Below are positions 1 through 11,559 of a DNA stretch of 64,000 nucleotides, piece by piece (positions within the stretch are counted from its first letter, which is position 1; every line of letters starts with the position of its first letter). The notes under the pieces are model-generated. The model worked only from the letters and a program-made list of their open reading frames with translations. It did no database searches and was not told where the DNA came from. Position numbers and translations under genes: made by a program. The DNA comes from Siphonodentalium dalli (lineage: Eukaryota > Mollusca > Scaphopoda > Gadilida > Siphonodentaliidae), in assembly GCA_032622095.1 (NCBI GenBank), contig CP136061.1:235989815-236053814 (forward strand), written 5' to 3'.

Positions 1-2072
1 GAAAGGCGAAATTGATCAATTTTGTGAAATCAATTTAGTAAAATTTGGTAAAATTTTATAGCTTTTCAAGGATGTTTATAAAAAACTTCTTTTCACATGT
101 GCTTCCATTTATATATCCATTTTTTGAGTACACAATCCTGATTACAGAACAGAAAACATTTTCCAGATGCGTTGAGAATTTTTCGAGTTATGTGCCTCCA
201 AAATTGGGAGTTTGTCTAATTTCGGAGCCTCAATTTCTGAAGAATTAGCTAAAATCCATATTTTAGGGTCTAGTATTTTAAAAACTAGAGAACAATGAAG
301 GGATATCTTACTGTTGTGTTAGTTGCCTCACTATATTGTGCACAAAAAATGATTTCTTTATGCATCTATGATCGAGAAGACAAAAATATTCTTAAACAAA
401 ATGTGTGTTCCATTGTATGGACTTAGCCAAATTTGCCTTGTGACACAGAACTGGTGTGATGAAATACCATATTTGAGGTCATACAACTCAATAAATTGAT
501 ATTCATATGCCCTGTATTTCTCATAACCTCTTACGTATACTGGGTTAAATACACTGTGCTGGAATTGCTAAACACATATGTGCCATAATCAACTTATGGC
601 CCTATGAATCCTTTGTATTGACTCTTTTCCAATAATGCCATTTTGGACTGTTTTGTGGTGTTTTTGTCCATTTTAAAGTTTTTTTTTGTGCACAAATAGT
701 AAACAACAATGAATACAATTAGTGTTTAATGTGTAAAATCATTTGAACGTTCCTCCTAAAACACTTAGTGTTCGGAAAAATATGATTACATTGGTTATGC
801 CAATCAACAGTCACTGGATTTCACATATTTGTCAAGAAACTGACTCCAAATTTGATTGTTGATAATGGGGTAGGTGAAATCACAAAGGCTATGATCTTGT
901 CACCATATTCTAGTCATTGGAGACAAAGGGTTATTTTATTCCAGTTTGTGCAGATTATTCTTGCATGGTAAACAGTTTAGTACTTTAATAATTATTAGAT
1001 GTTTATTTAGAACTTTTATCAGCATGTTATATAGAACCAGCCCGAATTAATGATTCGCCATTTCGCCATTGAGTTACAACAAAAAGGATCGTAGCTCTAA
1101 ATATGAACATCAAAACAGGAGGCAGTTTACTCTGTATGAAAGAATAAGGTTTGTAGGAGCTGATGATGTTAAAGTTTTATGCATCAATGTCCATATTTTC
1201 TATATTTTGTCAATATGGTTTTCCCTACCCCATTTTTCAGATATTCAAATTTGGCATCAGTTTCCAGAAAAATTAGTGACATTCATTGACATATCCAACA
1301 TAAGGCATTTATTTCAACACTAAAGTGTTTCAGGAGGAAAGTTCAAATGATTTTGCAAATTAAACATACATTGTTTTTACAATTTATACCCACAAACCTT
1401 TAAATATGAACAAAAAAGGCCCCAAAATGGCATTTTTAGATGAGTCAATTCTAAAGATTAATAGGGCCATAATTTGATTTTTTACACCATGATTTCGGAA
1501 ATTCCTTTACAATGTGTTTAACGATGTATACTTAAGTGGTTATTAGAAAGACAGGGGATATGGATATATAATTATTGATTTGTATGACATCAAATATGCT
1601 ATTTCATCACGCCGGTTCTGGACCACAGGCAAATTTGGCTGTCCATACAATGGTGGAACACACATTTTGTTAAAGAATATTTTTGTCCTCTCAATCATTG
1701 ATGCATAAATAAATCATATTTTGTGCACAACCTAGAGAGGAAATGACTAAAACAACAAGGAATCCCTTAATTTGTCTTTATTTTTTAAAATACAAGACCA
1801 TAAAAAATGGATTTTAACTAATTTTGAGAAATTGAGCCTCCGAAATTAGACAAACTCCAAATTTTGGAGGCACATAACTAAATAAATACTGAACGTATCT
1901 AGGAAAGGTTTTCTGTTCTGTAATCAGGGTTGTGCACTCTACAAAATGGATATATAAATGGAAGGACATGTGAAAGGAAGTTGTTTATAAACATCCTTAA
2001 AAAGCTATAAAATGAGTATTTTACCAAATTTTGACAAATTTATATCACAAAATTCATCAATTTCGCATTTCT
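1..2072. repeat. Long foldback (inverted-repeat) element, no coding capacity
   Basis: The first ~890 bases reappear, reverse-complemented and diverged, in ~1205-2072, leaving a ~310-base central spacer. Matching landmarks are 'TGTGCCTCCAAAATT' near 190 against 'AATTTTGGAGGCACATAA' near 1860, and 'TTATGGCCCTATGAATC' near 594 against its complement near 1460. The outer ends correspond (GAAAGGCGAAATTGAT at 1, complement near 2060), so the element may start at or before the window edge. The short open frames inside are not conserved between the two arms. I read it as a non-autonomous foldback or large MITE. No flanking duplication can be tested because the left flank is outside the window. Confidence 0.75.
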
Positions 2073-2183
2073 TGATTCTTGTTGATTTTTAGTATATTAT
2101 TTGTGATGGGTTAAAGTATTTATTCCCACTGAGAAACTCTGTGTTGCAATTATTTTGAGGTGAAACCATAAATGCACTGGACT

Positions 2184-4110
2184 ATAATGCTCTTTATCGT
2201 ATACGACCCCTCGACTCTTCGGGTGCCGAACAGTCAACACATGGCATAGCCACATGTCTTTAGAAAGCCGACATATGACAATCAAGTTTACTAACATGCA
2301 TATTACACAGGTTCTATGTTAATATTCATGACTGAATACCAGTGTGATGGTGGCACTGTCAAAATTTCAAAGTAGGACAAACATGTGCCAGAAAAGGTTT
2401 CGTCTTCACAAAATATGAGCGTCCCCAAAATGTGACAAAAATGGAATTAGTGTAAGAAATAATGCCCGGCCAATTGACATAATCGCGTATGTATAGTAGT
2501 ATATACCTGACACGGGTCCCTTTGGGTCAACACCGTACGTTTTGGTGATATTTTGTCACAAGTGTTGTAAACCAACGAAAAGAACAGAGATCGAAGTTGT
2601 CATATTCCTCAAGCGACAAAATGACATTTTGAAGCTTCATGGTAAAACATGAATTATTTCTCTCCCTCTATCCACGAACTTGTATAAAATCACTGGTCAT
2701 ATCAGCAACATTAATGAAAAGTGTTCTCAAATATACGAATAAGGTCACAACATTTTTCGCGAATCGCAAACCTGCGGTTATCGACGCAGCGTTATCGTCG
2801 CCAGGTCGCGCGCGATATGACTTGCACTATTCACCTTACCAACTAAACCATCGTAATTCATATATTTTGGATCTCAGTTATAGAAATGGTAATAATTTAT
2901 GTAGTCTGAAATAAAAATATAAAAAGAATATCAGAATTTAGGCACAAAAAATAATCAATTGAAAATCTATATATAGCACTTTCACATGTTTCATATATCG
3001 ACGGCGAACCGTTTGATCAATGACATCCATCTAAATTAAATATGTCAGAAATGGATCCTTCTCGAAAAAAAATATAAAAAAAAATGCATGCGTTACATGT
3101 ATAATTGATCCAAAATTTTGATTACGTTTCAATTTAAAGCACAATGTATAGCACACAATAACATGCGAACGATATCATCCCTATCCCAAGTTTCCTCAGT
3201 GTAAAGCAGCTATATGTATAGTAAAATCGGTAGGGATAATATCAGTAAGCAGTATCTATTCTCTACCGATGTCACTATCTGTTTGAAATCACGTTTGGTG
3301 AATTTTGTAAATTAGAACCGACGCATACATATTACAGAAAGTATAGCATATACGGAGATTCCTTCTCACATTAAATAAATACAAACATGTATATGCATGC
3401 ATGTAAGCATTAATTTCGCATAATAATTTGGTTTATGACACGATACACCATTGCGATTGAAACATTAGTCATGTGTATGTTTGGTACCGTCGAGCGTCGC
3501 ATGCCAATCGTGGACATACTCTATTAGTTCATACATGCAACAATTCGTACACTTCAAGCTGAACTATATATGATTTATCGATAATGTCTGCATGGGATTA
3601 AAAAATCGCCTATATATACCGTATACTTGTATTCGATTATGCCTTGTGTACTCCTTTTTTGAAAAATACAATATATAGCCACCTAGCGTCGATAATTGTC
3701 CACAACACAACACACATGTTTCAGGACCCGGAACCTACGTCACCAATAAAGTCTCTAACCCAAAGGGGTTTTGATTTTAAACTTGTTTAAAACATATAAT
3801 CGTTTGTCTGATTGTATAAACTAAGTACATCAACTCATATTTATAAGTGAAATTTACAAGGAAAATAGATACAGATTGTGCCCCGATTTTGAATATCAAA
3901 CATACCTCAACAATTTACTAGATTTTCGTAAAATGTACATACTTTCTCTCACTCGAAAGTACAATAACTCCTGCAATGAGTTTCCGATAGCAGCTATCCG
4001 AACCTCTGAAGCGACGGTTTAGAGGTTATATCAGTGACGTCGGTTCCTGGCCCTGAGTATATGTGGCGGTGATGCTCGAGCGGCATGGGAAGTTTGTTGT
4101 TGTCCCACCT
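2184..4110. other. Non-coding left part of duplication copy A
   Basis: About 1.9 kb of AT-rich sequence matching 36353-38160. I see no reading frame conserved in both copies: indels between copies break every short open frame, including the one at 2639-2914. Many simple TATATA/CATGCATG runs are present. No RNA gene recognised. Confidence 0.6.
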
Positions 4111-4152
4111 AAAGCCGCTTCACACATGTCCGTTTCTCGGATGCGTTTCGGT
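4111..4152 (+). repeat. Left terminal inverted repeat of Harbinger
   Basis: Begins AAAGCCGCTTCACACATGTC and continues CGTTTCTCGGATGCGTTT. It pairs with 9255-9296 with one missing T (CTTCACAC against CTTTCACAC). Confidence 0.85.
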
Positions 4153-4589
4153 GCGTTATAAGTAACGCAAGTCGGTTGCTTTCACACATGTGCGTTTCCT
4201 CCGTGCGTTTCTCAAACGAACGGATGTGCGTTTTTACTGCGTTTCTACTGATTTTCTAGTATTTAAAGGGATTCCTCTCTTTTAAAATGGAATCTTCAGA
4301 CGATGAGGATATATTTCTGTTCTCGTTGGTGCATTGGCACAACGAAAGAAAAAGACGGCCACGTCGTTTTCGTGAACATCCTATAGTGAAGAGGCGCAAG
4401 GAGCAAGGGGCGTTGTGAACCTTATCATTGCCGATCTGTACTTTGACGAGCAGAAGATTATAGCCTATACCTGCGTGTGACACGAGAGCAGTTTGCTTTA
4501 CTTCTCCATTTTATATCAGAATATATCACCAAGAGGAACAGGATGAGGGAAGTTATTTGCCCCAAGCAGAGGCTTGCCATCTGTTTAAG

Positions 4590-6317
4590 GTATGTTGGCT
4601 CATCATATTGTTAATGGCCAAAAGGGTCAAATTCTGACCTAACGGACAAAAATGCAAATAGTTTGCGTGTTTACTTCAATAATTGTATTACACATCCGTT
4701 ATTAATCATGTACATGTATTCAATGAAATTCTGCCATTGCATACAAGATTCGGTATTCCACATGTGAAATACAAGCTGGAACTTTTTATTGGGAACTATA
4801 TTTTATGTTCAATTCAATGAACATCTGATGTTTCAAATGAAAACCGTGTATTTCATGAAATTCTACCCATTGCATTTATTTGGAACAACATTTTAACTAA
4901 ATTGAACTAACCTGCTGTTTAAGAAGGGTGTGTAATAAATACAGAACATAATGCGTGTTGGAATGGAGAAGTATTAACAAAATGAAATGACGTGGGTCAC
5001 ATTTTGCCCGAGCCTTACGGCTCTCGCAAAATATATCCCTGCGCCAATTCAACTCGTTGAATAAAAACTTCTTTATTCCAACACGCATTACGTTCTGTTC
5101 TGTATATATCCCTCTATTTATGTACTAGTATGTAGACATACTCCCTCCTGTATTAAAATGAAGCTCATGTGCATAGATGTTCCCCTGCATGTAGCCCCTG
5201 TAGTTGTGTGTACGGTACCATCTACACGTATGTAACCATCTAAATGTCAATGAGAATGTAGATATTAAAGTTCATGACGATTGGTATAGCACATGCTGAA
5301 TGAGTTAAATACAAAATCCAAAATGGCCGCCATGTTCTTTGAATGGGCGTGACCAAAATTACTTCCTCCCATCTACTTGATTGTCAATGAACACAGCACA
5401 TTATGTGATGATTGGATGAATTGTTGTGATATACCACATACAGACATAAGATGCACGAGTTAAGTTAAGCAAAAGTTGCCATAATGAAAAGAAATGAAAA
5501 TGTAGATTACAGAAAAACAAGTCGGGCATGTCGCTTTAATCACGTTGGTCACATAATGTCTTAATATATTTAATACTATACCTCCACTGAACCGCATAAA
5601 CTAAGAGCGACATATCCGAATTATTTTTTGAAAATCTTTGGAATCAGGTTCGATTAATTGAAGGTTTGTCAATTGTTTCCAATAAATCAACCACGTCATT
5701 AGTATTGATTATGATATATAATAAATCATAGTTTACTGCTACAAAAGACATTTTAATTATTCCTGAAATAACTACTAGTATGATATATCTGATTATCTCA
5801 CCGCGTCTCCGACGATATCACTCATCAGCTGGTTACTAGTACTTGTGTCTTGACTCCTACTTGGATTACTGGGTTGAGGCACTGGTTGTGATTGGCTTAC
5901 TGGAGCTGGAGATGGGTGAAAAGGCATGTGGTTATACTGGTTATACTGGTGGTTCATCGGCTGAGGCACCATCCATGGTAATGGTGTAATCATTTGAGGC
6001 GGGAAATTTGGATGCTCAGCATTGTACAAGAGCTGCTGCATCTGAATTTGTACAATGGATTTGATTTACGGTGAAAGTGTTTGCACACGCTTCCAACAAC
6101 TCTCAAAAAAACATTCCTCCGGTGACTTAACAACTGGTACAATGTTGCGCTGACAAGCCTTCTTTTTCAACTCGACATATGCCTTAAGCGAGCTTCAAAA
6201 ATCATCATCGCGTTTTCGGGTAGATGTCGGTTTTGGCGACATAACATCTGTTCTTTCTTTTGGTGATTTGCTCTGACTGAAAAAATAAATTATATATATA
6301 TTTGTTTTATATTTCAG
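4590..6317 (+). other. Intron of the Harbinger transposase gene
   Basis: GTATGT...TTTATATTTCAG. Joining the exons restores the LR|YLATG motif in phase. The intron contains a small foldback (4935-5107) and, on the other strand, the last exon of the MADF-BESS gene (5793-6276). Confidence 0.8.
4935..5107. repeat. Small nested foldback in the transposase intron
   Basis: Outer arms: ATACAGAACATAATGCGTGT (from ~4938) against its complement near 5075-5107 (CAACACGCATTACGTTCTG...). Inner arms: ATTTTGCCCGAGCC...GGCTCTCGCAAAAT near 5001-5032, with a 4-base loop TTAC. The two-level palindrome looks like a MITE inserted in the intron. It has no coding capacity. Confidence 0.7.
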
Positions 6318-8994
6318 ATACCTAGCGACTGGGGAGACATTATCTTCACTAGCCTTCACTTTCCGATGTGGAGTATCTACCATATCCTATATTGTCAGAG
6401 AGGTATGCGCAGCGATATGGGACAGAATGGCTGATGTATATGTTAAACTTCCACAAACAGCTGAGGAGTGGAAACTAAAAGCGGCAAATTTTGAAAATAC
6501 ATGGAATTTTCCTCACTGCCTCGGGGCAGTCGATGGGAAACACGTTGTTCAGTCTCCTGATAATTCAGGATCACTATACTTCAATTACAAGAAAACATTC
6601 TCAGTTGTCCTAATGGCACTTGTTGATGCAAACCTCCAATTCTTGGCAATAGATGTTTGGTATCCTGGACGTAATACCGATGGAGGAATTTTTGCTGCAT
6701 GCAATCTTGGTCGGGGAATTATGGAAATTCATGGAACTTTCCAGATAATGAAATAATACCAGGTGCTGAGATTCTTGGCCCACTGCCATATGTCGTAATA
6801 GGTGACAATGCTTTTCCATTACATAATCACATCATGCGACCGTATCCTGTCAAACGTGTCATTCTCGATGAATCAGTCTACAATTACCGTCTATCTCGAG
6901 CCAGGCGAATATCGGAGAATGCATTTTGCATACTGCCAGCGAGATGGCGTATTTACCATACAAAGATTCTCATTGATATACCGGCCGTGATGAAAGTTGT
7001 TAACGCAACCATCGTGCTACATAATCTTATTCAGAGGGATACAACACCTGCACAATGCATGTCTGCTGATGAAATTGATCGAGAACATACATGTTCACTG
7101 TCAAGTTTGCCTAAGTTGAGAGGAGGTAAATATGCTAAACGGTAAAGACTTGTTAGAGAGAAATTCAAGATTTTCTTCAATTCCATTAATGAACTGTCGT
7201 GGCAGGACAATGTTGTTCGAAGAGGACAGGTCGTATCGAGTGAATGAACTGCATATCATGTTTGTAGGGTTGAATAAATATTGTTTAATCCTTTACCCAA
7301 CAGAAGGGCCCTGTGCCAATGCATTCTCTTATATATGCGAGTCGACCATAGGTCGCCTCGCATATATAAGAGAATGCATTGGCTTAACACATTAAAAATG
7401 ATAAAATTGTTAAAGAATGTAAGAAAAAATGGTAAAAAGTGTTAAAAAAAGATTTTTTTTAGGCCAATGCATTCTCTTATATATGCGAGGCGACCTATGG
7501 TCGACTCGCATATATAAGAGAATGCATTGGCACAGGGCATAACTGTAACTATCACAATGTGGTCAAGGAGCCGGTTCCAATGATATCCATATGTGTATGG
7601 TTCTATTGAGACAGACCGAAGATATTTTAGGCTGTTGAAGCTTTATTTGGCCGGTTTTGGCCGGTTTGTTGGGTAAAGGGTTAAACCTACCTGTCAGTTC
7701 CAAAGCTTAAATCTGTTATTTGTAAGCCTCTGTGTCTGATTCTCTGTCGGCGATGTCATCAGCATCATTGTTCTCACTATCGGATAATAGATCAGCAAAG
7801 TTGGCAGCCGTTGGAACATTTGATTCGGAGCTGTTGTTGAAATGAAAAAATAATTATTTTAACTGACTATTTAACATGTTCATAGAATCATAGTAATGTT
7901 ACTAATTTAGGGAAACACCGAGGCACCTTGTGCACCTGTTTTCTGAAGTCAATTAACAACTTTGGTTCAGGGTGACCGAGTCTTATTATGTGACATAATA
8001 GCAATGTATCAACACTAGTTTTATGTCACATGTTTAAAACAAAATTCGAACCTGATGTGTACTAGTACGGTAGTACCGTACTTAATTGTGAATATGGAAT
8101 TAAAATATATATAAGTTACAGCCGTGTTTGATTGAAGTTTCCATATTGCACAACTGTGTTCAAATTTTTCAAATGTTGGAACACGTTTTAATACATAACT
8201 ATAACACTTAGTACCTGTAATCTGACTGGGACAACCCATCCACAAACTTCATTTCTTGGAAATGCGGCCATTCCTTGGGGGTTTTTTGGCGCCGCTTGTC
8301 CACTTTTTACTTTCTCTATTCGTCTCTTTTCTTTCATATATATTTATCCCTCACGGACCGCCATTTGGTCTTCAAATCTGCCACTGAAATAGAGGACAGG
8401 GCATAACCATTAACGTATGATGGGTGACATACTTACGTATGCCAGACACATAATGATTGAAGAAAATATTTATTTTAGTCCAAAATGAAATTGATTGGCC
8501 ACTTTAAATAGGGTAGCTAGTAAATGAGAGCAACATTGTTTCATAGAATGGATGGTGTATAAACTGGCACAATTCCACCTGTCACCTGTGTATTCCGGGA
8601 CTAAATCATGAAAGTAAAAACAAGGGCATGCGAAGGGGCAATATTAATCACCCCCATCACCCCAATTAGTGAATTAAAATTTCTCACTTACGACCATGTT
8701 TGCAAATACACGTATAACTTTCTGATATATATACGATAATAATATTGAAAAATTGTCCAACGCAACGTCCGAGTGGTTCTATGTTATTAAATGACTGTCA
8801 GAATTGTACTTACCAGTCATTCCACCATCATGTCCGCTCTCTTCCATCAGTTTCTTCACCTCTTCCCACGAATTGAGGCACTTCTGTGCGTCGTGGTGGC
8901 TCATATGGCGCGGGTTGTACAAATGTTCATATTTTCGAACATTAGTAATAAGTTCCTCTATAAAAATAGGATCAGTTGATCTACCCTTCGGCAT
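5793..8994 (-). pseudogene. MADF-BESS (Myb/SANT-like) accessory protein of Harbinger, four exons, decayed
   Basis: Read from 8994 down. Exon 1 (8994-8814) starts MPKGRSTDPIFIEEL and carries the first half of a MADF domain (LYNPRH...NSWEEV). It ends at a GTAAGT donor. Exon 2 (8383-8215) follows a TTTCAG acceptor in phase with ADLKTKWRSVRDKYI, then KTPKEWPHFQEMKFVDG after two frameshifts at an AT run and an A6C5 run. Exon 3 (7830-7691) encodes an acidic stretch (ADLLSDSENNDADD) and ends at donor CAG|GTAGGT. Exon 4 (6276-5793) has a BESS-like motif (PEECFFESCWKRVQ...QMQQLL) and a Pro/Gln-rich tail; it carries two in-frame stops (TGA, TAA). MADF-BESS proteins bind DNA and are the usual second protein of animal Harbinger elements. 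Exons 3 and 4 flank the transposase exon 2 on the opposite strand. Confidence 0.75.
7285..7684. mobile_element. 400-bp TTAA-flanked foldback MITE inside Harbinger
   Basis: Ends are GTTTAATCCTTTACCCAACA and, complemented, GTTTAACCCTTTACCCAACA (one mismatch), with TTAA at 7285-7288 and 7681-7684. Inside lie two hairpins, 7315-7383 and 7463-7531. Each is a palindrome around GTCGACCATAGGTCGC, and the two are inverted relative to each other. It sits in intron 3 of the MADF gene, just after the transposase stop. Confidence 0.7.
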
Positions 8995-9254
8995 TATAAT
9001 TAAAAAAAATACAATTCAAAATTGTAAACAAAGCCAACTGGAAGAATACCGCGGGAAATGACGCGCGATATGACGTCACATCAATTTCCGGTGTGCGTTT
9101 CTTTTTGAGAAACGCAGGCGAAACTCAGCATTTCAAGTCCGAGACATGAAAAAAAGAAACACATCCGGCAAACGCACATGTGTGAAAGACCCAGTGATAT
9201 TATCACTGTTTCGACCGATGCGTTTTCCGGATGCGTTAAAATATTAGAAACGCA

Positions 9255-9296
9255 AGGAAACGCATCCGAGAAACGGACATGTGTGAAAGCGGCTTT
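9255..9296 (-). repeat. Right terminal inverted repeat of Harbinger
   Basis: Reverse complement of the left end: ...GGACATGTGTGAAAGCGGCT followed by TTAAAGG. The 1,040-bp tandem duplication places a second identical copy at 10295-10336, so the element has two right ends in line. Confidence 0.85.
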
Positions 9297-9643
9297 AAAG
9301 GAATCTACACGCACAGAGCATATGTTGGGAAACATACATTGTAAGTCGTTAACTTTATCCTTTGGTGATTTATAATGCTGCAGCGGTATCTAGAAATAAT
9401 GCTGGTGTGGCCTACATCTTTCGGCACGTATGTTTGGTGGAGGATGGTCCAACAATAACGTCAGTTACTTATGTGAACTCAGAACAGAAAACGTCTTGTA
9501 TTTATCTAAGATGGGCGTTAATTGTCATAAGAGAGATGTTTCACTTTCGTATACGGCACTTGTTCAAACTGCATCGCTCTGGAAATGGCTTGGGTCTTTA
9601 AAATACGAGGCTTCAACTTGATCACCTGGAACAAACTGAAATT

Positions 9644-9985
9644 ATGCTTTGTGGAACTAACGCTCGGTTGAAGGGGGTCAGTCTTAATGCCACGCTCATC
9701 GGCGACAGTGTAATTGAATTTTCTGATGTTATTAAAAACCTCGGTGTGACCATCGACAAAAACTTCTCAATGTCATCTCACATCAGCAACCTATGCAGGT
9801 CCTTATATATGGAGCTCCGGCGCATTTCGCATGTACGTCCATATATCTCCGAACAATCCACACAAATATTGATGTCCTCATTTGTGTTATCCAAAATCGA
9901 TTACTGTAATTCTATTTTAGCAGGACTCCCAGATTATGGCTCATATGGCGCGGGTTGTACAAATGTTCATATTTTCGAACATTAG
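9644..9985 (+). pseudogene. Partial copy of the same RT frame, cut by the tandem duplication junction
   Basis: Identical to the first ~98 codons of the 10684 frame up to AGLPDY, then out into unrelated MADF-gene sequence at the junction 9936/9937. It is a by-product of the 1,040-bp duplication. Confidence 0.85.
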
Positions 9986-10671
9986 TAATAAGTTCCTCTA
10001 TAAAAATAGGATCAGTTGATCTACCCTTCGGCATTATAATTAAAAAAAATACAATTCAAAATTGTAAACAAAGCCAACTGGAAGAATACCGCGGGAAATG
10101 ACGCGCGATATGACGTCACATCAATTTCCGGTGTGCGTTTCTTTTTGAGAAACGCAGGCGAAACTCAGCATTTCAAGTCCGAGACATGAAAAAAAGAAAC
10201 ACATCCGGCAAACGCACATGTGTGAAAGACCCAGTGATATTATCACTGTTTCGACCGATGCGTTTTCCGGATGCGTTAAAATATTAGAAACGCAAGGAAA
10301 CGCATCCGAGAAACGGACATGTGTGAAAGCGGCTTTAAAGGAATCTACACGCACAGAGCATATGTTGGGAAACATACATTGTAAGTCGTTAACTTTATCC
10401 TTTGGTGATTTATAATGCTGCAGCGGTATCTAGAAATAATGCTGGTGTGGCCTACATCTTTCGGCACGTATGTTTGGTGGAGGATGGTCCAACAATAACG
10501 TCAGTTACTTATGTGAACTCAGAACAGAAAACGTCTTGTATTTATCTAAGATGGGCGTTAATTGTCATAAGAGAGATGTTTCACTTTCGTATACGGCACT
10601 TGTTCAAACTGCATCGCTCTGGAAATGGCTTGGGTCTTTAAAATACGAGGCTTCAACTTGATCACCTGGAA

Positions 10672-11559
10672 CAAACTGAAATTATGCTTTGTGGAACTAA
10701 CGCTCGGTTGAAGGGGGTCAGTCTTAATGCCACGCTCATCGGCGACAGTGTAATTGAATTTTCTGATGTTATTAAAAACCTCGGTGTGACCATCGACAAA
10801 AACTTCTCAATGTCATCTCACATCAGCAACCTATGCAGGTCCTTATATATGGAGCTCCGGCGCATTTCGCATGTACGTCCATATATCTCCGAACAATCCA
10901 CACAAATATTGATGTCCTCATTTGTGTTATCCAAAATCGATTACTGTAATTCTATTTTAGCAGGACTCCCAGATTATCAACTTCACAAACTTCAAAAAAT
11001 TGTTAATATTGCTGCAAAAATTGTGTGCCGTGCAGGCAAATTTGATCATGTTACCCCACTGTTGTATAAATTACATTGGCTTCCCATATTTGAACGAATT
11101 GTGTACAAACATGCTACTTTGTGTTATAGAAAGTCGGATATTGATAATGCTTTGCCACCATATATTGATACATTGTTGGTCAAATATGTACCTGCTCGAC
11201 CACTTCGATCACAGGATGCGAATGCGATGGTTGTACCTAAACGAGATCTGATGTACTTTGGTCGCCGTTCTTTCGAGGTCTACGGGCCGACCATTTGGAA
11301 CAACCTTCCCAAAGAGGTGAAACAGTCTGACTGTTTGGAAACATTCAAATCGGCCCTAAAAACTCACCTATTCATCTCCCATTTCGGACAAATAACATCA
11401 GAAAACGTTGAGGAGACTTAATTATTGAAATACATGCATATTATTTATTGCGTATATGTTATAGTGTGAATGTGTGTGACTGCGTTTGTGTGAATTGTTC
11501 AGCGCCATGAGCCATACGGGATATGGCGCTATACAAATACTCTATATTATTATTATTAA
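10672..11559 (+). mobile_element. 5'-truncated CR1/L2-like LINE
   Basis: In copy B the sequence runs directly from CTGGAA to CGGCTAAC (38515-38527); here ~890 bases are inserted between them. The insert codes for the end of a reverse-transcriptase protein and finishes with a 3' region (GGCGCTATACAAATACTCTA) and an (ATT)n tail, as expected for L2/CR1 relatives. A short repeated AAC at both edges may be the target duplication. Its first ~300 bases also occur at 9632-9936 in the first unit of the tandem duplication. Confidence 0.85.
10684..11421 (+). CDS. C-terminal part of CR1/L2-type reverse transcriptase (245 aa, open)
   Basis: The frame encodes the thumb and C-terminal region typical of CR1/L2 ORF2: NLGVTIDKNFSMSSHI, KIDYCNSILAGLPDYQLHKL, TPLLYKLHWLPIFERI, VPARPLRSQ, GPTIWNNLPKEVKQ and a final LKTHLF block. 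The catalytic YxDD palm motif and the endonuclease are missing because the copy is 5'-truncated, so the product cannot be functional although the remaining frame has no stop. The ATG is internal. A shorter piece of the same frame is at 9644-9936, where it runs into duplicated Harbinger DNA. Confidence 0.85.
   Translation: MLCGTNARLKGVSLNATLIGDSVIEFSDVIKNLGVTIDKNFSMSSHISNLCRSLYMELRRISHVRPYISEQSTQILMSSFVLSKIDYCNSILAGLPDYQLHKLQKIVNIAAKIVCRAGKFDHVTPLLYKLHWLPIFERIVYKHATLCYRKSDIDNALPPYIDTLLVKYVPARPLRSQDANAMVVPKRDLMYFGRRSFEVYGPTIWNNLPKEVKQSDCLETFKSALKTHLFISHFGQITSENVEET

Larger units (their letters stand above)
4287..7247 (+). pseudogene. PIF/Harbinger (HARBI1-type) DDE transposase, two exons, decayed
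   Basis: Exon 1 (4287-4589) starts at an ATG with an acidic/basic N-terminus, then an 'REQFALLLHFI...RLAICLR' helix-turn-helix-like segment. It ends at donor AAG|GTATGT. Exon 2 starts at 6318 after TTTCAG and continues in phase with YLATGE, typical of HARBI1 proteins. The DDE_Tnp_4 core is visible: GAVDGKH (first Asp), the VDANLQFLAIDV...GRNTDGGIF block (second), YVVIGDNAFPL (third), then the C-terminal SRARRISENAFCIL helix. Lesions: frameshifts near 4415 and 4460, a frameshift near 6720-6735 that separates the second and third acidic residues, and an in-frame TAA at 7143-7145. A C-terminal WQ-containing tail stays open to 7247. The family cuts and pastes DNA, usually with a Myb-like partner. 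This copy cannot make a full protein. Confidence 0.88.
4112..9295 (+). mobile_element. PIF/Harbinger DNA transposon, decayed autonomous copy
   Basis: This 5.2-kb element has ~38-bp terminal inverted repeats (AGCCGCTT(T)CACACATGTC... at the left, complement at the right). It encodes the two genes typical of the superfamily: a DDE transposase on + and a MADF-BESS (Myb/SANT-like) protein on -. Copy B has no element between the same flanks (…CCCACCTAAA and CCTTAAAGGAATC near 38160-38230) but carries ~64 unrelated bases there, so the empty site is not perfectly clean. A TAA lies at each edge and could be the 3-bp target duplication usual for Harbinger. Subterminal GCGTTT-rich repeats (4140-4240, 9100-9280) look like transposase binding regions. 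Both genes carry several frameshifts or stops. Confidence 0.88.
8897..10976 (+). repeat. Tandem duplication of 1,040 bp (two units)
   Basis: 8897-9936 is repeated at 9937-10976 with no difference that I can see. The unit runs from inside MADF exon 1, through the right Harbinger end and the duplication flank, into the LINE fragment. The junction is ...CCCAGATTAT|GGCTCATATGG. The translations of corresponding frames in both units are identical. It is either a very recent event or an assembly artefact. Confidence 0.92.

Noticed and set aside
9081-9335. 84-codon minus-strand frame present twice
   Set aside because: It lies in the Harbinger end repeats, and its identity is due to the 1,040-bp tandem duplication.
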